Shown here: piece by piece, positions 17,643-26,038 of the stretch
How the letters are laid out: every line of letters starts with the position of its first letter
Position numbering within the stretch: the stretch's first letter is position 1
Assembly: GCF_002975205.1 (NCBI RefSeq)
Contig: NZ_PCOC01000002.1
Coordinates: 1,677,501-1,741,500 of the forward strand
Direction: 5' to 3'
DNA length: 64,000 bases
DNA from: Ochrobactrum vermis
Lineage (GTDB): Bacteria > Pseudomonadota > Alphaproteobacteria > Rhizobiales > Rhizobiaceae
The notes under the pieces: generated by a model
Databases searched by the model: none
Seen by the model: the letters and a program-made list of their open reading frames with translations, nothing else
Told to the model about the DNA's origin: nothing
Translations under genes and position numbers: made by a program

Positions 17643-19153
17643 TGCATTTTTCCCTTATCTAATCCAAGCTCGTTCCACATCGCATCCACTCGCGCGATAA
17701 CATCGTTGCTCATACAAAGCACCGTGCCCCATTCCCGTTCGGTTTCTGCGCCGATCTTGTTGGTCGCATCAAGGCCCAGCTTTCCGCCCAAGCCCGAGCG
17801 CGGCGATGCAAAATCGAGATAATCCACCGGCGTATCAGCAAGTGTAACGAGGTCGCGGCTCGCATCGAAACGGGTGGAAAGTGCCCACATCACATCATCC
17901 CAGTTGCGGACATTTATGTCCGGATCGACTGCGATTATAAGCTTCGTATAACTGAACTGCGGCAGCATCGACCAAAGTCCCATCATGACCCGCCGCGCCT
18001 GACCGGGATAGCGCTTGTCGATCGAAACCACCATTGCACGATAAGAACACGCCGCCGGCGGGAGCCACAAATCCGCAATTTCCGGGAACTGTTTTTGCAC
18101 TATCGGCACGAACAGCTCATTCATCACTTCGCCGAGTCTGGACGGCTCGTCCGGTGGGCGGCCGGTATAGGTGGAGAGATAAACCGGATTCTTCCGCATG
18201 GTCATCGCGGTCACCTGAATGACCGGGAAACCCTCGACGCTGTTATAGTACCCGGTGTGATCGCCGTACGGGCCCTCCGGCGCGGTAACTGATGCGGAAA
18301 CTCGCCCTTCAAGAATAATTTCAGCGTTGGCCGGTACCGCCAATGGCACAGTACGCGCATCGACGACGGATAGTCTGCGCCCGGCAAGCAGGCCCGAGAA
18401 AGCAAGCTCGCTCATTCCTTCGGGCAAGGGCATGACGGCGGAAAGAATCGTCGCAGGATCTGCTCCGATAGCCACCGCAACCGGCATATCCTCCCCTCGC
18501 CTTTGCCACATACGGTGATGGCGTGCACCGCCACGATGAGCGAGCCAACGCATGATCAGCTTGTCCGGGCCAAGCTTCTGCATCCGGTAAATTCCGACAT
18601 TTATGTCCGATGGATCATCCGGTGCCCGCGTGATGATCAGCGGCCATGTAACAAGTGGTGCAGGCTCTCCCGGCCAGCACCACTGGATCGGCAGTAAATC
18701 GAGATTGACATCCTCGCCTTCCAGTATCGTTGCCTGAACAGGTGCGCGCCGGACGTGACGAAGACGCATATTCAATGCAGCCTTTGCCAGAGGCAGCTTG
18801 CTCCATATTTCACCTGCAGAGCGTGGCGGCTTCGGCGCACGCAGCTCTGCAAGCATCTCGGCGAGGTCAGGAACTTCCTCGGAAGAACGTCCAAGTCCCA
18901 ATGCAATCCGCCGTTCGGATCCAAAAAGATTGGCCACCAGAGGCATTGAATGCAGGCGCCCATCAGCGTCGACCGGTTGTTCGAAGAGCAAAGCCGGACC
19001 ATCCACCTCGAGAACGCGCTTGTGGATCTCCGTTATCTCCTGAACCAGCGATACCGGACGCTTGATCCTGACAAGATCGTTACGGTGTTCAAGTTCCGAC
19101 AAAAAGCTCTGCAGGCAGTCGTAGTGTGGTGGAGAAGAAGGGGGCGTTTTCAT
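17639..19153 (-). CDS. ubiD: UbiD-family decarboxylase
   Basis: A 504-residue prFMN-dependent decarboxylase, about the size of E. coli UbiD. Conserved parts include NLFGSERRIALGLG, NVGIYRMQ, APEGPYGDHTGYYN with the active-site Glu, and the C-terminal GLDATNKIGAE. UbiD removes the carboxyl group of polyprenyl-hydroxybenzoate in ubiquinone synthesis. A paralogue acting on another aromatic acid cannot be excluded from sequence, but the divergent ubiT-ubiU-ubiV operon favours the ubiquinone role. It shares its upstream region, with an FNR-type box 35 bases from its ATG, with ubiT. Confidence 0.9.
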   Translation of the reverse strand: MKTPPSSPPHYDCLQSFLSELEHRNDLVRIKRPVSLVQEITEIHKRVLEVDGPALLFEQPVDADGRLHSMPLVANLFGSERRIALGLGRSSEEVPDLAEMLAELRAPKPPRSAGEIWSKLPLAKAALNMRLRHVRRAPVQATILEGEDVNLDLLPIQWCWPGEPAPLVTWPLIITRAPDDPSDINVGIYRMQKLGPDKLIMRWLAHRGGARHHRMWQRRGEDMPVAVAIGADPATILSAVMPLPEGMSELAFSGLLAGRRLSVVDARTVPLAVPANAEIILEGRVSASVTAPEGPYGDHTGYYNSVEGFPVIQVTAMTMRKNPVYLSTYTGRPPDEPSRLGEVMNELFVPIVQKQFPEIADLWLPPAACSYRAMVVSIDKRYPGQARRVMMGLWSMLPQFSYTKLIIAVDPDINVRNWDDVMWALSTRFDASRDLVTLADTPVDYLDFASPRSGLGGKLGLDATNKIGAETEREWGTVLCMSNDVIARVDAMWNELGLDKGKMQ

Positions 19154-19188
19154 CCCCGACTTTTGAATATCGAATTCTTTCGCCGTCT

Positions 19189-19202
19189 TTGATCTGAATC
19201 AA
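19189..19202. promoter_or_regulatory. Perfect FNR/FixK-type box between ubiD and ubiT
   Basis: TTGAT-CTGA-ATCAA matches the FNR consensus TTGAT-N4-ATCAA at every position. A possible ubiT -10 box CATAAT (19223-19228) would place the box centre close to -40, the class II activator position. The ubiD ATG lies 42 bases from the centre on the other side. Confidence 0.75.
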
Positions 19203-19265
19203 ACTGCCCGCTCATTGAATCGCATAATTCTAAAATCATCTTGTAAAGCTCATCGGAGCGGAGTG

Positions 19266-19775
19266 ATGATGAAAATACCTCCGGCTGTGGCTGTTCCAGC
19301 CCGGCTTGTTCCGCCGTTTCTGATCGCCCCTTTTGTCTCGCGTATTTTCTTTCAGGTGATGCGCGCACATCCGGGTCTATTCGAACGCCTCGGAGACTAT
19401 GCGACAAAGCGTTTCCGTTTTCACCCCTCCGATATACCGTTCGCCTTCGTGATCGAGCCGGATAAACCACGCATCACAATCGTGCGCGAAGATGAAGTCA
19501 CGGAAGCCGACGCAGGTATCGAAGGCCCGCTGGTTATGTTGCTCGCGCTTCTCGAAGGTAAGCTTGACGGGGATGCGCTGTTCTTCTCCCGGGATATCAC
19601 CGTGACGGGTGACATGGAGGCCATGCTGGCGCTTCGCAACGCGCTAGATGACTGCAACATTGACCTTCCAGCCGACCTCGGCACAAGTGCCGGGCCGCTT
19701 GCCCCGGTCGTGCGTGGCATCGCAAATTATGTACGCAGCAAGGCCTTGGGCAAGGAAGCTACCGGATGGAACTGA
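19266..19775 (+). CDS. ubiT: UbiT, SCP2-domain factor for anaerobic ubiquinone synthesis
   Basis: A 169-residue SCP2-like lipid-binding protein. The segment PFAFVIEPDKPRITIVRED and the late FFSRDITVTGDMEAMLALRNALDD, with LPADLG after it, match the UbiT/YhbT family. UbiT carries hydrophobic intermediates for the O2-independent hydroxylases UbiU and UbiV. Start ATG 19266 (or the next ATG 19269) follows GGAG by about seven bases. Its end overlaps ubiU by ten bases, marking an operon driven from the FNR-box promoter. Confidence 0.9.
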   Translation: MMKIPPAVAVPARLVPPFLIAPFVSRIFFQVMRAHPGLFERLGDYATKRFRFHPSDIPFAFVIEPDKPRITIVREDEVTEADAGIEGPLVMLLALLEGKLDGDALFFSRDITVTGDMEAMLALRNALDDCNIDLPADLGTSAGPLAPVVRGIANYVRSKALGKEATGWN

Positions 19776-20743
19776 TTTGTCCGGCAGGCACGCCATCGGC
19801 CTTACGTGAAGCAGTAGGTGCGGGAGCCGATGCAGTTTATTGTGGCTTTCGCGACGAAACGAATGCACGCAACTTTCCCGGCCTTAACTTCAGTCGTGAC
19901 GAACTGCGCGATGCGATCCAGTTTGCCCACGCTCGCAAAACACAGGTTTTTGTCGCGATCAACACGTTCATGCGCGCGGGCGACGAAAACATTTGGTATC
20001 GGGCCGTAGACGATGCCTCTGCCCTTGGCGCAGACGCGGTCATCCTCGCCGATTTCGGTTTGATGGCCTATACGGCCGAGAAACATCCAGCGCAGCGGCT
20101 TCATGTATCCGTACAGGCTTCCGCTTCCAATTCCGATGCAGTTCAGTTTCTGGTCGATGCATTCAAGGCAAAGCGTGTCGTGTTACCACGCGTTCTGACT
20201 ATTGCAGACATCGCGAAACTTGGCCGCAAAATCGATTGCGAAATGGAAGTCTTCGTATTCGGTGGCTTGTGTGTGATGGCAGAAGGACGATGTTCCCTGT
20301 CTTCTTATGCCACGGGCAGATCACCCAACATGAATGGCGTTTGTTCGCCGGCGAGCCATGTCCGCTACCGTCAGGACGGACAGGAACTCGTTTCCGAGCT
20401 CGGTGACTATACGATCAATCGTTTTCCCGTGGGCGAACCCACCGGCTATCCGACACTTTGTAAAGGCCGGTTCAATATTGCAGATGAGCAGGGTTATGCA
20501 TTCGAAGACCCGGTTTCGCTGGACGTTATGAACCATATAGACGAGTTACGAGCAGCGGGCGTCTCAGCGCTCAAGATTGAAGGTCGCCAGCGTGGCAAGG
20601 CTTACGTTGGCGAGGTCGTCTCCACACTTCGCCAGACACTCGCGGCAAGCCCCGAAAGCCGCGCTGCCTTGCTGTCCCGCCTCCGTCTGCTGAGCGAAGG
20701 CCAGCAGACGACTTCAGGCGCATACGACAAACGCTGGAGATAG
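19766..20743 (+). CDS. ubiU: UbiU, U32-type 4Fe-4S protein for O2-independent ubiquinone hydroxylation
   Basis: A 325-residue protein of the U32 peptidase-like family. It starts with MELICPAGTPSALREAV and holds four cysteines in the UbiU pattern: CVMAEGRC (two), NGVCSPAS and PTLCKGRF. These ligate the iron-sulfur cluster in E. coli UbiU. With UbiV it hydroxylates ubiquinone precursors without oxygen. It overlaps ubiT and is two bases upstream of ubiV. Confidence 0.95.
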   Translation: MELICPAGTPSALREAVGAGADAVYCGFRDETNARNFPGLNFSRDELRDAIQFAHARKTQVFVAINTFMRAGDENIWYRAVDDASALGADAVILADFGLMAYTAEKHPAQRLHVSVQASASNSDAVQFLVDAFKAKRVVLPRVLTIADIAKLGRKIDCEMEVFVFGGLCVMAEGRCSLSSYATGRSPNMNGVCSPASHVRYRQDGQELVSELGDYTINRFPVGEPTGYPTLCKGRFNIADEQGYAFEDPVSLDVMNHIDELRAAGVSALKIEGRQRGKAYVGEVVSTLRQTLAASPESRAALLSRLRLLSEGQQTTSGAYDKRWR

Positions 20744-20745
20744 AT

Positions 20746-21666
20746 ATGTCAGCAGCCAGTCTCAGCCTCGGTCCCGTACTCTTTCTGTGGGACGGCCCAA
20801 AATGGCGGGATTTTTATTTCCGCATCGCCGATGAAGCCCCGATATCCCACGTTACCGTAGGTGAAATCGTATGCTCCAAACGGTTCCATTTTCTGACACC
20901 TTATATGGACACTGTGATTGAGCGATTGCAGCGCGCAGGAAAAACGGTAAGCCTCGGCTCACTGGCACTTGTCATGCTTGAAAGGGAAGCAAAGCAGGTC
21001 CGTCAAACGATCAAGGAAGCTAAGCTGCCGGTGGAAGCAAACGATCTATCGGCACTGGGGCTCTTGTCCGGCACGCCGCACACAATCGGCCCGCTGGTCA
21101 ATGTATACAACGCAGCAACTGCAAAAGTTCTTGCAGCACGCGGCGCGCAATCGATCTGTCTCCCGCCAGAACTACCGCTCAGCTCGATATGCGAGATCGT
21201 CAAAGCTGCACCTGATATTGCGTTCGAAATATTCACGTTCGGACGAGTACCACTGGCCATTTCAGCCCGATGCGCTCATGCGCGGTCCAAGGGACATATA
21301 AAAGACAATTGCCAGTTCGTCTGCGGTGAAGAACCCGATGGGTTGCCGGTCAAAACACTGGATAGCCAACCTTTCCTGGCGCTGAACGGCGTACAGACAC
21401 TCTCACATACCTGTCAGTCTCTGCTTGAGGATTTACCTGATCTGCAAGAAGCCGGAATCAGGCGTTTCAGACTATCTCCACAGGATTGCGATATGGTGGG
21501 AGTAGCTCAAATCCATGCAGAGGTATTGAACCGCCTTATCAGTTCCGATGAAGGGATAGCACGCTTGCGAAAGGTTTATCCGGACGTGCCACTCTCGAAT
21601 GGATTCCTGCACGGGAATATCGGAGCGGCCTGGATTAGCCGCCAGCGCTCAATTGCTGCAAACTAG
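20746..21666 (+). CDS. ubiV: UbiV, U32-type 4Fe-4S partner of UbiU
   Basis: A 306-residue U32-family protein. Cys at about residue 43 (GEIVCSKRFHF) plus the cluster SARCAHAR..DNCQFVCGEE reproduce the four cluster ligands known in UbiV. GGAG stands eight bases before the ATG. It is the last gene of the ubiTUV operon and converges with the Crp/Fnr-family gene 31 bases away. Confidence 0.94.
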   Translation: MSAASLSLGPVLFLWDGPKWRDFYFRIADEAPISHVTVGEIVCSKRFHFLTPYMDTVIERLQRAGKTVSLGSLALVMLEREAKQVRQTIKEAKLPVEANDLSALGLLSGTPHTIGPLVNVYNAATAKVLAARGAQSICLPPELPLSSICEIVKAAPDIAFEIFTFGRVPLAISARCAHARSKGHIKDNCQFVCGEEPDGLPVKTLDSQPFLALNGVQTLSHTCQSLLEDLPDLQEAGIRRFRLSPQDCDMVGVAQIHAEVLNRLISSDEGIARLRKVYPDVPLSNGFLHGNIGAAWISRQRSIAAN

Positions 21667-21697
21667 ATCGAGGTAGTTTCCACTTTCGGGAGGCGCG

Positions 21698-22396
21698 TTA
21701 GCTCTCGCCTTCGGCTATCGATTTCAGATGCCGGAGGTCCCGAACAAGCAATGTTTGCCTGCCACCTTCAACCCAGCCCTTGGCCTGCCACTGGCTGATG
21801 ATACGCGATACCGTATGCAGGGTCGTCCCGGTCAATTCAGCGATATCCTGTCGCGAAACCGGAAAGTCGATCCGCACACCGCCGCTTTCTTTTACCCCTG
21901 CTTCACGGACAAGCCTCAGCACAGCATGGGCTACACGTGGTTCGACTTCCTGTGTCGAGATTTCCCTGATGCGGTTATGTGCAGCATCCAGCCTGCGCCC
22001 GATCGTCTGCATCGTATTGACCGCAAGCGCAGGGCTGCGTGCCATGAAATCGGTCATCATTTCCATCGGCCAGGCAAGCACAGAACTATCGACGGCTGCC
22101 AAAGGTGTGCCGGGATAATCCTTGCGCCCCAGCGCCACCGCGAAACCGAAAAGTTCTCCAGGGTTGACGACCCGCACAATAATCTGCTGGCCGTCCGCTG
22201 TAACTTGCATGACTTTCAGCCGTCCGCGCAACAATACATAGAAATGGCTTGCATCGTCACCTTGATTGAAGACGGCAGCTCCCTTGGACACAACACGCTG
22301 TGTAGACTGACTAAGAAATTGATCAAAACTCGCATCATCCATACCGGCAAAGACCGACAGGGAGCGGACATGTGTTTTATCAAGGGGGGTAGCCAT
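21698..22396 (-). CDS. Crp/Fnr-family regulator, NnrR/Dnr-like
   Basis: A 232-residue regulator with an N-terminal cyclic-nucleotide-fold sensor domain (about 15-130, GAAVFNQGDDASHFYVLLRGRLKV), a dimer helix and a C-terminal winged HTH (DIAELTGTTLHTVSRIISQWQ). It lacks the N-terminal cysteine cluster that holds the Fe-S cluster in FNR. The recognition helix reads HTVSR instead of ETxSR, so its DNA site may differ from TTGAT-N4-ATCAA. NO- or redox-sensing Dnr/NnrR proteins are the nearest type by these features. The ATG at 22396 has GAGG nearby and is preferred to an upstream start. It may control the adjacent ubi genes. Confidence 0.82.
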   Translation of the reverse strand: MATPLDKTHVRSLSVFAGMDDASFDQFLSQSTQRVVSKGAAVFNQGDDASHFYVLLRGRLKVMQVTADGQQIIVRVVNPGELFGFAVALGRKDYPGTPLAAVDSSVLAWPMEMMTDFMARSPALAVNTMQTIGRRLDAAHNRIREISTQEVEPRVAHAVLRLVREAGVKESGGVRIDFPVSRQDIAELTGTTLHTVSRIISQWQAKGWVEGGRQTLLVRDLRHLKSIAEGES

Positions 22397-22495
22397 CACA
22401 TCCTCATTGCCGCGCCGCCGCCCGGCAGAAAAACTTGGCGTCAATATCAGCGGGTTCGCTGGCATCGCTACCAGACCAAACCCGGAATGAAAACA

Positions 22496-23806
22496 TTAAT
22501 CGCGTTTCCTGAAGGTCGATGCGTCAATAGCGAGCTTTTGCAAACGGGCGTAGAGGCTGCGGCGCGGTAGCTGCAACAGGACTGAAGCAGCCCCCACGTC
22601 ACCATTGCACCGATCCAACGTCTCGCGAATAACACTGTCTTCGAAATGGTCAAGTTGCTCCGACAGTGAAAACGGGCTGGGTTCACCAATGGACTCTCGC
22701 CCTAGCCCCAACACGACCTGCTTGGCATAATTACGCAATTCCCGAACATTTCCCGACCATTCGTCTGAATTTAACCGCGCTTCCATCGCCGCATCGATAG
22801 TAGGTCGGGGCTGCCCGAACTGGTCTGCTGCTTCATCAAGAAAGTAGGAAAAAAGCAAACCGATATCCTTCCGCCGCTCACGCAGAGGAGGAACCCGCAG
22901 TCTAACTGTTTCAAGGCGATAAAGCAGATCGGAACGAAAACGACCGGCGGCCACGGCTTCTTCCAGATTGCCTTTCGCAGCCGCGACGATCCTCAGATTA
23001 ACCGCGCGCGGTTCTCCCGAAAGTGACGGCAGTTCACGCTCTTCGACAACACGCAGAAGCTTGCCCTGAACGGACGGCGACATGCTGTCTATCTCATCAA
23101 GAAACAGTGTGCCACGATCGGCATCGACTATTCGCCCACGCTGGATGCGGCTGCCGAAAAGAACCTCGTCCGCGATGGCGTCGGGCAAAGCCGCACAATC
23201 GATGGCAACAAAACCGCGAGCGTGACGCGCGCTCCAGCGATGCAGGAGACGGGCCACCAACTCCTTGCCAGTTCCCGTTTCACCTTCGATCAGGACATCG
23301 ACATCAACGCTGGCAAGCTGGCGGATTGTGTCACGTAACCGCATCATGACCGGGGTTTCACCAAGCAAGGGATAATCCTGCTCGGCCTCGGCCGCGGCCC
23401 GGCGAAGACGGCGGTTTTCCAACACCAGTCGACGCATTTCCAGCGCACGGCGCACACTTGATATCAGATGATCGGCGGCAAATGGTTTGGCTATGAAATC
23501 GAACGCACCCTTCTTGAGAGACGCCACCGCCATTCCGACATCACCATGCCCCGTCATCAAGATGACCGGCAGTTCCGGATCGCGCGCCAGCAATGCTTCC
23601 ATCATCGCATGTCCATCGACGCGCGGCATGCGGATATCAGTCACAACGATGCCCGGATAATCGGGCGTCAAACCGGCCAAAGCGAACTGACCGTCGCCGT
23701 GCGCTTCAATATCGAGCCCTGCGATCTCAAATGAATCGGCTAGAGCCGTTCGGAAAGCGACATCGTCATCGACCAGCATAACCCGCAAAGGTTCACTCTC
23801 CGTCAT
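22496..23806 (-). CDS. DctD-like response regulator with an AAA+ domain lacking the GAFTGA loop
   Basis: A 436-residue NtrC-family response regulator. The receiver domain has acidic pocket VDDD, phospho-acceptor Asp57 (VTDIRMP), MTGHGD and Lys107 (AKPF). The AAA+ domain has Walker A GETGTGK (175-181) and Walker B TLFLDEID (233-240). The C-terminal Fis-type HTH is at about 400-425. Between LFG and GTLFLDEI only about 13 residues stand where relatives have about 22, so the GAFTGA sigma54-contact loop is missing in frame. It may therefore act without sigma54. It overlaps the kinase gene by 14 bases. Confidence 0.88.
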   Translation of the reverse strand: MTESEPLRVMLVDDDVAFRTALADSFEIAGLDIEAHGDGQFALAGLTPDYPGIVVTDIRMPRVDGHAMMEALLARDPELPVILMTGHGDVGMAVASLKKGAFDFIAKPFAADHLISSVRRALEMRRLVLENRRLRRAAAEAEQDYPLLGETPVMMRLRDTIRQLASVDVDVLIEGETGTGKELVARLLHRWSARHARGFVAIDCAALPDAIADEVLFGSRIQRGRIVDADRGTLFLDEIDSMSPSVQGKLLRVVEERELPSLSGEPRAVNLRIVAAAKGNLEEAVAAGRFRSDLLYRLETVRLRVPPLRERRKDIGLLFSYFLDEAADQFGQPRPTIDAAMEARLNSDEWSGNVRELRNYAKQVVLGLGRESIGEPSPFSLSEQLDHFEDSVIRETLDRCNGDVGAASVLLQLPRRSLYARLQKLAIDASTFRKRD

Positions 23807-25571
23807 CGCCGTTTCCCTTGTTTACCCGCTTCAAAGTAGCAGCAAAAGCCGCACCGCCGAGTTGCGAAGGAACGATACGCAGCGTTCCTTCCAGTTCAGC
23901 CATGAGATCCCTTGCAATACCGAGGCCCAGACCAAGCCCGTCCGCCTTTCCTGTTACAAAAGGGCTGAATATCTCATTGCCCAGCTGGGGATCGATACCC
24001 GGTCCGTTATCGTCCACGACAAGGGAAATCTGATCACCTTCCTCACGAACGGTGAATGAAACATGCGGGTTTTCGCTGTTCACCACCGCATCCAATGCGT
24101 TCTGCAGCAGATTTACCAGTACCTGCTCAGATCGAACACGACACGCAACTATCACGATGTCGGACCGCCCTGGAATATCGAGCCGAACCTTGGCGTTCCG
24201 GAAACGATCTCCCATAAGCAGCATTGTGCCATCCACAAGCTCATTCAGCCGAAGCGGACGAACAATACCGCTGCGACGACGCGCAAATCGACGCATTTCC
24301 TGTGTGATGGAGCCTATACGCGCCGTCAGTTCCACGGACGTATTGAGATTATTGGCAACCTTATCGAGCTTACCATTCGCAAGATGATGCTGTGCATTTT
24401 CGGCGAGTGTTCGAATAGTTGCAACCGGCTGGTTGATCTCATGCACCAGCCCGGCGGTGATCGATCCAAGCGACGCTAGCCTGTTTGCCTGTGCCAGTTC
24501 CTCCCGCGCATCGCGGAATCGTTTGTCGGCCAGTTCCCGCTCCGTCATTTCTGCACTTAACGCAGCCGTTCGTTCTTCAACCGCAGCCTCGAGTTCAGCA
24601 CGATAAGCCGCAGCACGCGCCGCACGGCTTATTCTCCAGTAAATGGCACCAGCAATCACGACGAAAACAAGCATCGACGCCACCGTCACCAAGCGTGCAA
24701 GGTCGTTTGCCGCACGTAGCGCTGGTGCAGTCGGTACCGTATGAATCAGTTTCAAGGCTGTTTCAGCAATCGGCTCATCGACTGCGACCGAATATTGACC
24801 GGAAGGCCCGATCATCATCCCGTCCACTGCAAAGCGATAATTGCTCTGTTTCATATCCGCAGCATTAAACTGCCCACTCTCGACCAACTTCGCACGTTCT
24901 GATGTTGAGATCGGCTGAAAGGAGCGAAGCTCTTCGACCTTGTCTGTGGAGGCAAGTATGATCCCGCGAGGATCGACAACAAACGTTTGACCGGGATCGT
25001 TCGACCATGTCTGCACCAGCCTATGGAACTCGAATTTTATGACGACCACGCCGACGGGATTAGCCTGATCGCCGACGCGTCGCGCCAGGAAGAGGCCAAA
25101 GCGACCGCTCAAATCGCCTATGGCATAGTATTCTGCCGAGCCTGTCGCCATCGCTCCCTTGAAATAAGGACGGAAATCGTAATTGCGGCCGACAAAGCTT
25201 TCCGGCGTATTGGCATTCGATGACGCGATAACAGTTCCATCACGCGCTATCACGTAGATGATTGGTGAACCCACCTGTTGCGCAAGAAGCTCCAGCTTCT
25301 GATTAAGGCGAGCCGTTGCATCTTGCGAACCGTCCGCGAGCACATCTCGCAGATCGCTATATTCCTTCAGAACGACGGGTAGTAACCGGAACTTGGCCAA
25401 TTCGCTGTCTATAAGACGAGCTTGCTGGCGCGCTATGAGCGTTGTCTCCTGACGAAGGCCATCAAGCGCCCCGCTTTCAGCCCACAGCCGGGCGGAAAAC
25501 CACACGCCGATTGCCAGCAAGAAAGCGAGGGCAACCAAAAAGAGTTTTGCAAATTTTGAGCGCGCCTTCAT
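23793..25571 (-). CDS. DctB-like sensor histidine kinase
   Basis: A 592-residue membrane kinase of the C4-dicarboxylate sensor type. A transmembrane helix lies near the N-terminus (KLFLVALAFLLAIGVWF), then a large periplasmic Cache-type domain and a second helix around residue 300. A cytoplasmic helix leads to the phospho-acceptor His in GLVHEINQPVATIRT and to the ATP-binding domain (N box LLQNALDAV, VDDNGPGI, GLGLGLGIARDL). The ATG at 25571 is chosen since hydrophobic and charged N-terminal features begin there, although its ribosome site is weak. It is divergent from an organic-acid symporter, which is the likely regulated target. Confidence 0.87.
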   Translation of the reverse strand: MKARSKFAKLFLVALAFLLAIGVWFSARLWAESGALDGLRQETTLIARQQARLIDSELAKFRLLPVVLKEYSDLRDVLADGSQDATARLNQKLELLAQQVGSPIIYVIARDGTVIASSNANTPESFVGRNYDFRPYFKGAMATGSAEYYAIGDLSGRFGLFLARRVGDQANPVGVVVIKFEFHRLVQTWSNDPGQTFVVDPRGIILASTDKVEELRSFQPISTSERAKLVESGQFNAADMKQSNYRFAVDGMMIGPSGQYSVAVDEPIAETALKLIHTVPTAPALRAANDLARLVTVASMLVFVVIAGAIYWRISRAARAAAYRAELEAAVEERTAALSAEMTERELADKRFRDAREELAQANRLASLGSITAGLVHEINQPVATIRTLAENAQHHLANGKLDKVANNLNTSVELTARIGSITQEMRRFARRRSGIVRPLRLNELVDGTMLLMGDRFRNAKVRLDIPGRSDIVIVACRVRSEQVLVNLLQNALDAVVNSENPHVSFTVREEGDQISLVVDDNGPGIDPQLGNEIFSPFVTGKADGLGLGLGIARDLMAELEGTLRIVPSQLGGAAFAATLKRVNKGNGDDGE

Positions 25572-26038
25572 TTGTGCTGATTTATGCAAAATGAAATAAG
25601 GAGTCACGCAGAATCTTGCACAAGATGCACAGGCGAATACCACTAAATCGACTAATATTCTTTTTATTTCAATAATTTAATCTTTTTAATCCGTCTCTAT
25701 GGCGGTCGTGGCTTCGCCATAGCATGTTAGCGCCACTTCGAAAAATGGGAGTTTCGAAGGGAGGAGTCTAGCCGTGCACCACATCAACATAGCCTCAGCA
25801 TCGCAACCATTTCAGGAGCCGCTCGCAGAGGCAGGCTCCCAGATATTGCGCGTTTGATGCTGAAACGAAGCACCGCTGACATTATTCAACAGCGCCAACA
25901 CAAGACTTCTCACACAGGCCCAAGCGGGTGCGGAGAGGCGAGTTGATGGCAACGGAAAAACACCCCGAAACCGTTTCGCCGATCCGGTTCCACAACAAGG
26001 GTGAAAATTAAAAAATCGAAGATTTGAAGGAGTAACCC
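25572..26038. other. Divergent control region between the kinase and the symporter genes
   Basis: This 467-base gap holds no convincing gene. It contains an AT-rich block (about 25650-25695) and a palindrome CTATGGCG-N10-CGCCATAG (25697-25704 and 25715-25722), a possible regulator site. No sigma54-type -24/-12 element with correct GG-N10-GC spacing was found by eye. Confidence 0.45.

Noticed and set aside
25697..25722. A possible sigma54 (-24/-12) promoter of the symporter
   Set aside because: The GG and GC dinucleotides do not have the required 10-base spacing, and the adjacent response regulator lacks the sigma54-contact loop. The sequence is better described as a palindrome.
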